From: Caballeronia arationis
Lineage (GTDB): Bacteria > Pseudomonadota > Gammaproteobacteria > Burkholderiales > Burkholderiaceae
DNA: 64,000 nucleotides
Assembly (NCBI RefSeq): GCF_001544975.2
Contig: NZ_FCOG02000012.1
Coordinates: 62,001 to 126,000, forward strand
Reading direction: 5' to 3'
The first letter of the stretch is position 1, and each line of letters begins with the position of its first letter. A model generated the notes under the pieces. The model searched no databases and was not told the DNA's origin. It worked only from the letters and a program-made list of their open reading frames with translations. Below are positions 51,833 to 61,534 of the stretch, one piece after another. Position numbers and translations under genes: made by a program.

Positions 51833-52633
51833 ATGACCGAAATCGAATCCGCCGCGCTCGTTTTCGTCCTGCTTCTCGCCAGCACCGGCCTCGGTGCCAT
51901 CGTCCGGCCGCTCCTGCCCGAAGAGCACAAGGCACAGGAGACGGTGCAACTCGTGCAGCTCGTCGTCGGCATGCTGGTGACGTTCGCGGCGCTTGTGCTC
52001 GGCCTTCTGACGGCATCGGCGAAAACCGTCTTCGATACGACCAACAACGACATCCGCACCTACGCCTCCTCGCTGATCCAGCTCGATGCGGCGCTGCGCG
52101 AATACGGCCCCGACGCCGACGGCGCCCGCACGTTGCTGCGCAACTACACAGCCGCTGCGATCGCGAGCACCTGGCCCAAGGAGCCGTCGCCGCCGGGCGA
52201 TTATCCGAAAGTCGCCAGCAACGAACGGCCAACGGACAATCTCGACAACCCCAAACTCGGCGCGTTGCTCGAACGCGGCCAGTTGCTCGCGCGCCAGCTC
52301 GAGCCGCGCGACTCGTTTCACGTCAAGCTCGCCGCCGAGAATCTCGCGCGCTTCGAGCACCTGATCGCGCAGCGCTGGAAGCTGATCGAAGAGGCGCACG
52401 GTTCGATCTCGTATCCGTTCGACCGGATCCTGGTCGGCTGGCTGATGATCATCTTTTTGTGTTTCGGGCTGATCGCGCCGCGCAACGCGCTTTCGCTCGT
52501 GACGATCACGCTCGGCGCGCTGTCGATCGCGCTCGCCGTGCTCGTGATCTTCGACCTCGACACGCCGTTCTCCGGCCCGATCATGATCGCGAGCCAGCCG
52601 ATGCGCGAAGCCCTCGCGTACCTGAGCCGCTAG
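51833..52633 (+). CDS. DUF4239 membrane protein
   Basis: 266 residues: two N-terminal helices (about 5-25 and 40-62), a central cytoplasmic or periplasmic helical region of about 140 residues (TTNNDIRTYASSLIQLDAALREYG), and two C-terminal helices (about 200-220 and 226-244). This layout and the pattern FAALVLGLLTASAKTVFD fit DUF4239, bestrophin-like proteins of unknown function. Start ATG 51833; the long in-frame upstream part would begin inside the tRNA. Confidence 0.85.
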   Translation: MTEIESAALVFVLLLASTGLGAIVRPLLPEEHKAQETVQLVQLVVGMLVTFAALVLGLLTASAKTVFDTTNNDIRTYASSLIQLDAALREYGPDADGARTLLRNYTAAAIASTWPKEPSPPGDYPKVASNERPTDNLDNPKLGALLERGQLLARQLEPRDSFHVKLAAENLARFEHLIAQRWKLIEEAHGSISYPFDRILVGWLMIIFLCFGLIAPRNALSLVTITLGALSIALAVLVIFDLDTPFSGPIMIASQPMREALAYLSR

Positions 52634-52643
52634 GCGCGCAGCG

Positions 52644-53387
52644 ATGTCGCCGATGCCGTACTCCGACCCGCGCCTCGTCGCGCTTTACGACGCGCTCAAT
52701 CCCGCCGGCCCCGACACGGCGTTCTACCTGCAGCTCGCGCAAGGCGCGACGCGCATCGCGGATCTCGGCTGCGGGACCGGGCTCCTCGCATGCGCGCTCG
52801 CGGAGCAGGGACACCGCGTGACGGGGATCGATCCGTCGTCCGAGATGCTGCGGGTCGCGCGCGAGCGTTCGCACGGCGACGAGGTGACGTGGATCGAAGG
52901 CGATGCAGGGGCGCTCGCTTTCGCGGGCCCGATGGATCTCGTGCTTATGACGGGCCACGTCGCCCAGGTTTTTCTCGACGATGACGCGTTCCTGAAGACG
53001 CTCTGCGCAGCACGCTACGCGTTGCGCAACGGCGGCCGGATCGCGTTCGACAGCCGTAATCCTGCGGCGCGGGCCTGGGAGGGATGGACGAAGGCGGAAT
53101 CGTTGCGACGCGTCGAAGTGGCGGGCGTCGGTCGCGTGGAGGTGTGGCACGAGCGCAGCGAAGCGCCCGCCCCGCGGTCAAGCGGCCGTCTGCGCTTCGA
53201 CACGCACTATCGGTTCGAATCGACGGGGGAGACGCTGGTCGCGGCGAGCGAACTGCGCTTTCGCGGCCAGGACGAACTCGCGGACCTGCTGACGAAGGCC
53301 GGCTTCGGTCCGGTTCAATGGTACGGGGACTGGGACCGCTCGGGAGTCGGCGCTGCAAACTGCGAACTGATCGCGGTGGCCCGCTGA
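52644..53387 (+). CDS. Class I SAM-dependent methyltransferase
   Basis: 247 residues. Motif I is IADLGCGTGLLACALAEQGHRVTGIDPS (SAM-binding loop and acidic strand end, about 38-65), motif post-I GDAGALAF, motif IV VLMTGHVAQVF. It is a small-molecule methyltransferase of type 11/25; the substrate is unknown. It starts 11 bases after the DUF4239 stop, so the two probably form an operon. Confidence 0.88.
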   Translation: MSPMPYSDPRLVALYDALNPAGPDTAFYLQLAQGATRIADLGCGTGLLACALAEQGHRVTGIDPSSEMLRVARERSHGDEVTWIEGDAGALAFAGPMDLVLMTGHVAQVFLDDDAFLKTLCAARYALRNGGRIAFDSRNPAARAWEGWTKAESLRRVEVAGVGRVEVWHERSEAPAPRSSGRLRFDTHYRFESTGETLVAASELRFRGQDELADLLTKAGFGPVQWYGDWDRSGVGAANCELIAVAR

Positions 53388-53414
53388 GCGCGCCCGCCGG
53401 CGCTTAAAAGCAAA

Positions 53415-53597
53415 TCAGAACTCGACGGCCGCGAAATCTTCCTTGCCCACATCGCAGAGCGGGCAGCGCCAGCTGGCGGGGATATCGGCGAAGCGCGTGC
53501 CCGGCGCGATGCCTTCGTCTGGCAGGCCGTCTTCTTCGTTGTAGATCCAGCCGCAAATCAGGCAGACCCAGCTTTTGTATTCCAGAACTTCACTCAC
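53415..53597 (-). CDS. Rubredoxin
   Basis: 60 residues with the two iron-binding knuckles VCLICGWIYNEEDG (Cys12, Cys15) and WRCPLCDVGKEDF (Cys45, Cys48). Carries one electron through a Fe(Cys)4 centre, for example to an alkane hydroxylase or in oxidative stress defence. Single gene, convergent with the methyltransferase. Confidence 0.95.
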   Translation of the reverse strand: MSEVLEYKSWVCLICGWIYNEEDGLPDEGIAPGTRFADIPASWRCPLCDVGKEDFAAVEF

Positions 53598-53853
53598 GAC
53601 AGACTCTTTTGTTTCGTTTTACGGATTGCAACAGGCGCCTCGACGGCGCCGCGAAAAATGCAGCCAGCCGGCATCTTACCGGAATCGTGAAAATGCTTCC
53701 CCGAATGGCTTCCGCGCCCCGTACATCCGGCGTTCGACCCAATTTTCCCGATTGCAAGCCCGGTGTATGCTCGGCCAGGCGGCGTTGCGATGCGCGCGTT
53801 GCGGCCGGCCGGCGAAAGGCGCGCTTCGGCCGCTTTCTTCCAAGGAGAAAACG

Positions 53854-54255
53854 ATGTTGAAAAAGATTGTGGGGACGGTGCTGTCGGCGAGCTTTTTCGT
53901 TGCGCAGGCGCAGGCGCAGACGCCCGCGCGCGTCTATTTCATCGAGCCGAAGGACGGCGCGACCGTGTCGAGCCCGGTGCACGTGAAATTTGGCGTCGAA
54001 GGCATGAAGGTCGCGCCGGCCGGCACGATGGGCGACAACTCCGGCCACCACCATCTGCTGATCGACGGGGGGCCGGTGCAAAAGGGCCTCGTGATCCCCG
54101 CCGACGACAAGTCGATCCATTTCGGCAAGGGCCAGACCGAAACCGACGTGAAGCTGCCGCCCGGCGACCACACGCTGACGATGCAGTTCGCCGACGGCGC
54201 GCATCGTTCCTACGGCCCGGAAATGAGCCAGACCATCAAGGTGCACGTGAAGTAG
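53854..54255 (+). CDS. DUF4399 periplasmic protein
   Basis: 133 residues: signal peptide (MLKKIVGTVLSASFFVAQAQAQ) and a DUF4399 beta domain (ARVYFIEPKDGATVSSPVHVKFGVEGMKV, DNSGHHHLLIDG, GQTETDVKLPPGDHTLTMQFADGAHRSYGP). The three-His segment GHHHLLID could bind a metal. Function unknown. AAGGAG stands before ATG 53854, and a terminator follows 23 bases after the stop. Divergent from rubredoxin across 256 bases. Confidence 0.88.
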   Translation: MLKKIVGTVLSASFFVAQAQAQTPARVYFIEPKDGATVSSPVHVKFGVEGMKVAPAGTMGDNSGHHHLLIDGGPVQKGLVIPADDKSIHFGKGQTETDVKLPPGDHTLTMQFADGAHRSYGPEMSQTIKVHVK

Positions 54256-54277
54256 CGCTTGCCTGCGCGCGTATCTC

Positions 54278-54304
54278 GAAAACGCGGCTTTCGCCGCGTT
54301 TTTC
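54278..54304 (+). terminator. Terminator of the DUF4399 gene
   Basis: AAAACGCGGC-TTTC-GCCGCGTTTT followed by T. Confidence 0.85.
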
Positions 54305-54412
54305 ATTTCTCGCGACGCCGGTGGCTCGTCCGAATGGCCGATGCCACGGGCCGCGGCGGGCAACACCGGTACAATGGCCGCTTCCTGTTTCTGCACTTTT
54401 CCGGCTGCCCTC

Positions 54413-56347
54413 ATGTCGCTTTATTCCATCTCGGACGCGCAACTCGCGTTCGGCCACGTCGCGCTGCTCGATCACGCGGATTTCTCGCTCGAAGCGGGAG
54501 AGCGCGTCGGACTGATCGGGCGCAACGGCGCGGGCAAGTCCTCGCTCCTGAAGATCGTCGCCGGCCTCACGAAACCTGACGACGGCCTCGTCACGCGCCA
54601 GAGCGAACTCAGCACGGTCTACGTCCCGCAGGAGCCCGAATTCGAACTGGACGCGCCGGTGTTCGACGTCGTCGCGTCCGGCCTTACCGATGCGCGCGCG
54701 CACCTCGACGATTACGACGAAGTCGTGCACAAGCTCGCCGACACGCCCGAAGGCGCCGAACACGATGCGCTGCTCGCGCGCATGAACGCGCTGCAGTCGT
54801 CGCTGGACCTGCACGACGCCTGGAACTGGCGCACGCGCGTCGCGACGACGCTCGCTCAGATCGGCCTTGACGGCGACGCGCGCGTCGGCGCGCTTTCGGG
54901 CGGCATGAAAAAGCGCGTCGCGCTGGCCCGGGCGCTCGTGGTCCAGCCAGACGTGCTGCTGCTCGACGAACCGACCAACCATCTCGACTTCGACGGCATC
55001 CGCTGGCTCGAAGACCTGCTCGTGACGCTGCGCACGGGCCTGCTCTTCATCACCCACGACCGCGCGTTTCTGGACCGGGTGGCGACGCGCATCGTCGAAC
55101 TGGATCGCGGGCGGCTGCTTTCGTATCCGGGCAACTTCAGCGCGTACCAGACGAGAAAGGCGCAACAGCTCGAAGTCGAGCAGGTGGAAGCCGCGAAGTT
55201 CGACAAGCTGCTCGCGCAGGAAGAAGTGTGGATTCGCAAGGGCGTGGAGGCGCGGCGCACGCGTAGCGTCGGGCGCATCGCGCGGCTCGTCGAGATGCGT
55301 CAGGAGCGCGCCGAGCGCCGCAACGTGCAGGGCAACGTCAGACTCGATGTCGGGCAGGGCGAGAAGTCGGGCAAGATCGTCGCGGAGCTGACGGACGTGA
55401 CGAAGCGCTACGGCGAACGCACGATCGTCGACAATTTCACTGCCACCGTGATGCGCGGCGACAAGATCGGTCTCGTCGGCCCGAACGGCGCGGGCAAGAC
55501 GACGCTGCTCAAACTGATCCTCGGCGAAATCCAGCCCGATGGCGGCCGCGTGCGCACCGGCACGAACCTGCAGGTCGCGTATTTCGACCAGATGCGCGCG
55601 CAGCTCGACCTCGACAAGACGCTCGCGGACACCATCAGCCCGGGCAGCGAATGGGTCGAAGTGAACGGCGTGAAAAAGCACGTGATGAGCTATCTCGGCG
55701 ACTTCCTGTTCGCGCCCGAGCGCGCGCGCTCGCCGGTGCAGTCGCTCTCGGGCGGCGAGCGCAATCGCCTCCTGCTCGCGCGGCTGTTCGCGCGGCCGGC
55801 GAACGTGCTCGTGCTCGACGAACCGACCAATGACCTCGACATCCCCACGCTCGAACTGCTCGAAGAACTGCTGACCGATTACGATGGCACCGTGCTGCTC
55901 GTGAGCCACGACCGCGCGTTTCTGGATAACGTCGTGACTTCCGTGTTCGCGTCGGAAGGCGGCGGGAAATGGCGCGAGTACGTCGGCGGCTTTTCCGACT
56001 GGCAGATTCAGCGCGAACGTTCGGAACAGATTGCGCAGGACGCTGCGCGCCAGAACGCCAGGGACACGCCGAAGGAAGACGCGCCGAAGGAAAGCGCGGC
56101 GGGCCGCAACGCGCAGCGCACGGTGAAGCTGTCGTTCAAGGAGCAGCGCGAACTGGATGCGCTGCCGGAGAAGATCGCCGCGCTGGAAGCGGAGCAGAAG
56201 GCGATCGGCGCGCAACTCGAGGACGGTTCGATCTTCGCGAAGGACGCGAAGGAAGGCGCTCGGCTGAGCGAACGGCACGCGGCCATCGACGAGGAACTGC
56301 TCGTCGCGCTCGAACGCTGGGAAGAACTCGAAGCGAAGCGCAAATAA
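54413..56347 (+). CDS. uup: ABC-F family ATPase Uup
   Basis: 644 residues, no membrane helix: two ATPase domains (Walker A GRNGAGKSS about 37-45 and GPNGAGKTT about 362-370; signatures LSGGMKKR and LSGGERNR; Walker B LLLDEPTNHLD and LVLDEPTNDLD) and a C-terminal coiled coil (about 560-644). The segment EEVWIRKGVEARRTRSVGRI in the linker is typical of Uup. ABC-F proteins act on ribosomes; Uup influences transposon excision and replication or translation stress. Start ATG 54413. Confidence 0.92.
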   Translation: MSLYSISDAQLAFGHVALLDHADFSLEAGERVGLIGRNGAGKSSLLKIVAGLTKPDDGLVTRQSELSTVYVPQEPEFELDAPVFDVVASGLTDARAHLDDYDEVVHKLADTPEGAEHDALLARMNALQSSLDLHDAWNWRTRVATTLAQIGLDGDARVGALSGGMKKRVALARALVVQPDVLLLDEPTNHLDFDGIRWLEDLLVTLRTGLLFITHDRAFLDRVATRIVELDRGRLLSYPGNFSAYQTRKAQQLEVEQVEAAKFDKLLAQEEVWIRKGVEARRTRSVGRIARLVEMRQERAERRNVQGNVRLDVGQGEKSGKIVAELTDVTKRYGERTIVDNFTATVMRGDKIGLVGPNGAGKTTLLKLILGEIQPDGGRVRTGTNLQVAYFDQMRAQLDLDKTLADTISPGSEWVEVNGVKKHVMSYLGDFLFAPERARSPVQSLSGGERNRLLLARLFARPANVLVLDEPTNDLDIPTLELLEELLTDYDGTVLLVSHDRAFLDNVVTSVFASEGGGKWREYVGGFSDWQIQRERSEQIAQDAARQNARDTPKEDAPKESAAGRNAQRTVKLSFKEQRELDALPEKIAALEAEQKAIGAQLEDGSIFAKDAKEGARLSERHAAIDEELLVALERWEELEAKRK

Positions 56348-56572
56348 GACCGCCGTCACCGGGCCGTCATTGCCCGTTATATCGAAAACAGTAAAATACG
56401 TCGCGTTTTCCGGATGCCAGCGTTTGACGGGCACCGCATTGCAGCTATTCTCCAAGCAGCCCGGCGCGTTCGGCCGGGCTTGCCCGATGTGTTCACGCAT
56501 TCGCCGGTGCCCCGGCCGCCTTTCGCGCAGCAACGCCGGAAGGACCACCGGACACCGGACCAACGTTCAGTC

Positions 56573-58570
56573 ATGTCCACGAAAAAACCCGACAGCGGCA
56601 AAAGCAGCGGATACAGCGAAGCATCGATCAAGGTGCTGAAGGGCCTCGAGCCGGTCAAGCAGCGGCCCGGCATGTACACGCGTACCGAAAACCCGCTGCA
56701 CATCATTCAGGAAGTCATCGACAACGCCTCCGACGAAGCGCTCGGCGGCTACGGCAAGCAGATCACGGTCACGCTGCACACCGACAACTCGATCTCCGTC
56801 GAGGACGACGGCCGCGGCATTCCGTTCGGCCTGCATCCGGAAGAAGGCGCGCCGGTCGTGGAAATCGTGTTCACGCGCCTGCACGCGGGCGGCAAGTTCG
56901 ACAAGGCCGCCGGCGGCGCCTATACGTTCTCGGGCGGCCTGCACGGCGTGGGCGTCTCGGTGACGAACGCGCTGTCGACGCGGCTCGACGTCACCGTCTG
57001 GCGCGACGGCAAGGTCGCCGAAATCGGCTTCTCGAACGGCGACGTCATTGCGCCGCTCACGACGCGTCCCGCTGAGCGCGGCGCGAAGAAAACCGGCACG
57101 CGCGTGCATGCGTGGGCCAACCCGAAATACTTCGATTCGCCCAATCTGCCGCTCGGCGAACTGCAGCGGCTGTTGCGCTCGAAGGCGGTGCTGCTGCCGG
57201 GCGTCGAAGTGGTGCTCGTCATCGAGAAGACCGGCGAGCGGCAGGTCTGGAGATACGAAGACGGCCTGCGCGGCTATCTGCTCGAAGGCATGGGCGGCAG
57301 CGACCTGCTGATTCCGCTCTTCGAAGGCGAACGCTATGCGGAAAGCTCGCGCTCCAACGAGGAGACCTTCGCGGAAGGCGAAGGCGCGTCGTGGGTCGTC
57401 GCGTGGAGCGAGGAAGGGACGCTGTTACGCGAATCCTATGTCAACCTGATTCCGACGCCCGCCGGCGGCACCCATGAATCCGGCCTGCGCGACGGTCTCT
57501 TTCAGGCGGTGAAGAGCTTCGTCGAACTGCACAACCTGCAGCCGAAGGGCGTCAAACTGCTCGCCGAGGACGTGTTCGCGCGCGTGTCGTTCGTGCTGTC
57601 GGCGAAAGTGCTCGATCCGCAGTTTCAAGGACAGATCAAGGAACGCCTGAATAGCCGCGACGCAGTGAAGCTCGTGTCGTCGTTCACGCGGCCCGGGCTT
57701 GAGCTGTGGCTGAACCAGCACGTGGAGTACGGCAAGAAGCTCGCCGAACTCGTGATCCGCCAGGCGCAGGCGCGCACGCGCGCGGGGCAGAAGGTCGAGA
57801 AGCGCAAGAGTTCGGGCGTGGCCGTGCTGCCGGGCAAGCTGACTGATTGCGAATCGACCGATATCGCGCGCAACGAGCTTTTTCTCGTCGAGGGCGATTC
57901 GGCGGGCGGCTCAGCAAAGATGGGCCGCGACAAGGAGTTCCAGGCGATCCTCCCCCTGCGCGGCAAGGTGCTGAATACGTGGGAAACCGAGCGCGACCGG
58001 CTCTTCGCGAACAACGAAGTGCATGACATCGCGGTGGCGATCGGCGTCGATCCGCACAGCCCGGACGACCAGATCGATCTCTCGAACCTGCGCTACGGCA
58101 AGATCTGCATCCTGTCGGACGCGGACGTCGACGGCGCGCACATCCAGGTTCTGCTGCTCACGCTGTTCTTCAAGCACTTCCCGCAACTGATCGAGCGCGG
58201 GCATGTTTGCGTGGCGCGTCCGCCGCTCTTTCGCGTCGATGCGCCCGCGCGTGGCAAGAAGCCCGCGCAGAAGCTCTACGCGCTCGACGAAGGCGAACTC
58301 GAAGCGATCCTCGACAAGCTGAGGAAAGACGGCGTGCGCGAGACGCAATGGACGATCAGCCGCTTCAAGGGTCTGGGCGAAATGAGCGCGGAACAGCTCT
58401 GGGACACGACGATGAACCCGGACACGCGCCGCCTGTTGCCGGTCGGTCTCGGCGATCTTGGCTTCGACCTGACGGTCACGCGCATGACGATGCTGATGGG
58501 CAAGGGCGAAGCGGCGTCGCGGCGCAGCTGGCTCGAAGAGAAGGGCAACGAGGTCGAAGCGGACATTTGA
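56573..58570 (+). CDS. parE: DNA topoisomerase IV subunit B
   Basis: 665 residues; the ATPase subunit of topoisomerase IV, which decatenates daughter chromosomes. GHKL ATPase domain with EVIDNASDEA (about 45-54, catalytic Glu and ATP-binding Asn), EDDGRGIP and GGLHGVGVSV; TOPRIM domain with EGDSAGGSAKMGRDKEFQAI (about 440-459) and DADVDGAHI. Start ATG 56573. parC follows after 47 bases, so the two are probably co-transcribed. Confidence 0.96.
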   Translation: MSTKKPDSGKSSGYSEASIKVLKGLEPVKQRPGMYTRTENPLHIIQEVIDNASDEALGGYGKQITVTLHTDNSISVEDDGRGIPFGLHPEEGAPVVEIVFTRLHAGGKFDKAAGGAYTFSGGLHGVGVSVTNALSTRLDVTVWRDGKVAEIGFSNGDVIAPLTTRPAERGAKKTGTRVHAWANPKYFDSPNLPLGELQRLLRSKAVLLPGVEVVLVIEKTGERQVWRYEDGLRGYLLEGMGGSDLLIPLFEGERYAESSRSNEETFAEGEGASWVVAWSEEGTLLRESYVNLIPTPAGGTHESGLRDGLFQAVKSFVELHNLQPKGVKLLAEDVFARVSFVLSAKVLDPQFQGQIKERLNSRDAVKLVSSFTRPGLELWLNQHVEYGKKLAELVIRQAQARTRAGQKVEKRKSSGVAVLPGKLTDCESTDIARNELFLVEGDSAGGSAKMGRDKEFQAILPLRGKVLNTWETERDRLFANNEVHDIAVAIGVDPHSPDDQIDLSNLRYGKICILSDADVDGAHIQVLLLTLFFKHFPQLIERGHVCVARPPLFRVDAPARGKKPAQKLYALDEGELEAILDKLRKDGVRETQWTISRFKGLGEMSAEQLWDTTMNPDTRRLLPVGLGDLGFDLTVTRMTMLMGKGEAASRRSWLEEKGNEVEADI

Positions 58571-58617
58571 GCCAGTTCCTTCGCTCATAGAACCCAACGC
58601 AAAATCACGGAAATTCG

Positions 58618-60939
58618 ATGGGAATCACAGACGATCTCTTCGCCGATCAGCAAGCCGCGCCCGAAGGCGAGCAACTGACACTCGGCGACTACGCGGAGCG
58701 CGCGTATCTCGACTACGCGGTGAGCGTGGTGAAAGGCCGCGCGCTGCCCGACGTATCGGACGGGCAGAAGCCCGTGCAGCGCCGCATCCTGTTCGCGATG
58801 AACGAAATGGGCCTCGCCAATACGGCGAAGCCGGTGAAGTCGGCGCGCGTCGTGGGCGACGTGCTCGGCAAGTATCACCCGCACGGCGACCAGTCCGCGT
58901 ATGACGCGCTCGTGCGGCTCGCGCAGGACTTTTCGATGCGCTATCCGCTGATCGACGGCCAGGGCAATTTCGGCTCGCGCGACGGCGACGGCGCGGCGGC
59001 GATGCGCTACACCGAAGCGCGCCTGACCCCGATTGCGAAACTGCTGCTCGACGAAATCGACCAGGGCACGGTCGATTTCATGCCGAACTACGACGGCTCG
59101 TTCGAGGAGCCGAAGCTCCTGCCCGCGCGCCTGCCGTTCCTGCTCCTCAACGGTGCATCGGGAATCGCGGTCGGGCTGGCGACGGAGATTCCGTCGCACA
59201 ACCTGCGTGAAGTCGCATCGGCCGCGGTCGCGATGATCCGCGATCCGAAGATCGGCCACGCCGGTTTGATGGAGAAGATTCCCGGGCCGGATTTCCCGGG
59301 CGGCGGACAGATCATCTCGTCGCAGGCGGAAATCTCGGCGGCGTACGAAACCGGTCGTGGCAGCCTGAAGGTGCGCGCGCGCTGGAAGATCGAAGACCTC
59401 GCGCGCGGCCAGTGGCAACTCGTCATCAACGAATTGCCGCCGAACACGTCGGGACAGAAGGTGCTCGAGGAAATCGAGGAACTGACCAACCCGAAGATCA
59501 AGCTCGGCAAGAAGGCGCTCACGCCCGACCAGTTGCAGACGAAGCAAACGCTGCTCGCGCTGCTCGACACCGTGCGCGACGAGTCCGGCAAGGACGCGCC
59601 CGTGCGGCTCGTGTTCGAGCCGAAGTCGAGCCGCATCGACCAGACCGAGTTCGTCAATTCGCTGCTCGCGCATACGAGCCTCGAATCGAACGCGGCGATC
59701 AACCTCGTGATGATCGGCGCCGACGGCCGGCCGCGGCAGAAGGGCGTCGTCGAGATCCTGCACGAGTGGGTCGGCTTCCGCTTCACGACCGTCACGAGGC
59801 GCACGCAGCATCGCCTGGGCAAGGTCGACGACCGCATCCATATTCTCGAAGGGCGGATGATCGTCTTCCTGAATATCGATGAAGTCATCCGCATCATCCG
59901 CGAGGCCGACGAGCCGAAACAGGCGCTGATCGAGCGCTTTGGCCTCTCGGAGCGCCAGGCCGACGACATCCTCGACATCCGTCTGCGCCAGCTCGCGCGG
60001 ATGGAAGCGATCAAGATCGAGCAGGAACTGAAGGAATTGCGCGACGAAAAGGCGAAGCTCGAAGAACTGCTCAACAGCGACGCCGCGATGAAGCGCCTGC
60101 TCATCAAGGAAATCGAAGCCGACGCGAAGCAGTTTGGCGACGACCGCCGCACGCTGATCCAGCAGGAAAAGCGCGCGACGTTCGAAACGCGCGTCGTCGA
60201 CGAACCGGTGACGGTGGTCGTCTCGCAGCGCGGCTGGGTGCGCGCGCTGAAGGGGCACGGGCTCGATCCGGCGGGCTTCCAGTTCAAGGCCGGCGACAGC
60301 ATCTACGCCGCGTTCCAGGCGCGCACGCCCGACATGCTGATCGCGTGGGGCAGCAACGGGCGCGTGTACTCGGTGCCCGTCGCGATGCTGCCTGGCGGCC
60401 GCGGCGACGGCGTGCCCGTCACGTCGCTGATCGAACTCGAATCGGGCTCGCATCTGCTGCACTATTACGCGGCGTCGGTGGACCAGCCGCTCCTGCTCGC
60501 GTCGAACAACGGCTTTGGCTTTATCGCGAAACTCGGCGACATGGTGAGCCGCGTGAAGGCAGGCAAGTCGTTCATGACGATCGACGACGGCGCCGCGCCG
60601 CTCGCGCCGATGCCGGTCGTGCCCAACGCGTCGCATGTGGCGTGTCTGTCGTCGGGCGGGCGGCTGCTCGTCTTCGGCATGGACGAGATGAAGACGCTCT
60701 CGGGCGGCGGGCGCGGCGTCACGCTGATGGCGCTCGATCCGAAGGAAACGCTCAAGCAGGCGCTCGCAATCGACGCGAAAGGCGTGCTGCTGATCGGCAC
60801 GGGACGCGGCGGCAAGGCGCGCGAGGAGAAGCTCGGCGGGGCCGCGCTCGAACCGCATCTCGGCAAGCGCGCACGCAAGGGCCGCGCGCCGGATTCGTCG
60901 CTGAAGGTGAGCGAACTGCGACCCGTCTTCGAAGGCTGA
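58618..60939 (+). CDS. parC: DNA topoisomerase IV subunit A
   Basis: 773 residues; the DNA-cleaving subunit. Winged-helix/tower region with [19 protein letters not shown], active-site Tyr131 ([10 protein letters not shown]), then a C-terminal beta-propeller with the GyrA/ParC-type repeats. The residue that corresponds to the quinolone-resistance Ser80 of E. coli ParC is Gln92 here and Glu84 is Asp96; this is normal for many betaproteobacteria as far as I know. Forms a heterotetramer with ParE. Confidence 0.96.
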   Translation: MGITDDLFADQQAAPEGEQLTLGDYAERAYLDYAVSVVKGRALPDVSDGQKPVQRRILFAMNEMGLANTAKPVKSARVVGDVLGKYHPHGDQSAYDALVRLAQDFSMRYPLIDGQGNFGSRDGDGAAAMRYTEARLTPIAKLLLDEIDQGTVDFMPNYDGSFEEPKLLPARLPFLLLNGASGIAVGLATEIPSHNLREVASAAVAMIRDPKIGHAGLMEKIPGPDFPGGGQIISSQAEISAAYETGRGSLKVRARWKIEDLARGQWQLVINELPPNTSGQKVLEEIEELTNPKIKLGKKALTPDQLQTKQTLLALLDTVRDESGKDAPVRLVFEPKSSRIDQTEFVNSLLAHTSLESNAAINLVMIGADGRPRQKGVVEILHEWVGFRFTTVTRRTQHRLGKVDDRIHILEGRMIVFLNIDEVIRIIREADEPKQALIERFGLSERQADDILDIRLRQLARMEAIKIEQELKELRDEKAKLEELLNSDAAMKRLLIKEIEADAKQFGDDRRTLIQQEKRATFETRVVDEPVTVVVSQRGWVRALKGHGLDPAGFQFKAGDSIYAAFQARTPDMLIAWGSNGRVYSVPVAMLPGGRGDGVPVTSLIELESGSHLLHYYAASVDQPLLLASNNGFGFIAKLGDMVSRVKAGKSFMTIDDGAAPLAPMPVVPNASHVACLSSGGRLLVFGMDEMKTLSGGGRGVTLMALDPKETLKQALAIDAKGVLLIGTGRGGKAREEKLGGAALEPHLGKRARKGRAPDSSLKVSELRPVFEG

Positions 60940-60958
60940 GCTTCGGCGGTTCTGACAG

Positions 60959-60995
60959 GCGCCCCGTTACGCCGAGCGTAGCGGGGCGCTTCTTT
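60959..60995 (+). terminator. Terminator of parE-parC
   Basis: GCGCCCCGTTACGC-CGA-GCGTAGCGGGGCGC with one mismatch, followed by TTCTTTATT, 20 bases after the parC stop. Confidence 0.8.
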
Positions 60996-61072
60996 ATTCA
61001 AAAAACCGGAACCGGTTGGACAACCTCCAGTCGAAAGCCCAAGCCCGCAAACGACCTTCACCCGGAATCACA

Positions 61073-61531
61073 ATGACCAAAGCCATCGAAGTGGCGCTCT
61101 TTCTGCATCTGCTCGGCGTGGCCGTGTGGATCGGCGGAATGGTGTTCGCAAACTTCTGCCTGCGCCCCGCGCTCGGCGACCTCACGCCGCAATTGCGCCT
61201 GCCCCTTCTCGAAGGCGTCTTCGCGCGGTTCTTCAACTGGGTGGCAGCCTCGGTGCTCGTCATCCTGCTGACGGGCGGCTTCTTGCTGACGCAATACGGC
61301 GGCGCGCACGCCGCATGGCCGCTGCATGCGATGGCCGGTCTCGGCATCGTGATGATGCTGATCTTCGGGCATATCCGCTTTGCCGTGTTCCCGCGCATTC
61401 GTCGCGCGGTGCAGGCGCAGAACTGGCCCGACGGCGCGCGTGCAGTCGGCACAGTGCGGCGGCTCGTCATCATCAATCTCGTGCTCGGCGTCGTGACGGT
61501 CGGCACGGCCGTGCTGTCGCGCGGGCTCTGA
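61073..61531 (+). CDS. CopD-like four-helix membrane protein
   Basis: 152 residues with four transmembrane helices and His residues at helix ends (VALFLHLLGVAVWIGGMVF, WPLHAMAGLGIVMMLIFGHI), the pattern of CopD / DUF2269-type proteins. These are thought to bind copper or haem in the inner membrane, not proven here. Start ATG 61073; the frame is open further upstream without a ribosome binding site. Convergent with the LysR gene, 3 bases apart. Confidence 0.8.
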   Translation: MTKAIEVALFLHLLGVAVWIGGMVFANFCLRPALGDLTPQLRLPLLEGVFARFFNWVAASVLVILLTGGFLLTQYGGAHAAWPLHAMAGLGIVMMLIFGHIRFAVFPRIRRAVQAQNWPDGARAVGTVRRLVIINLVLGVVTVGTAVLSRGL

Positions 61532-61534
61532 GCT

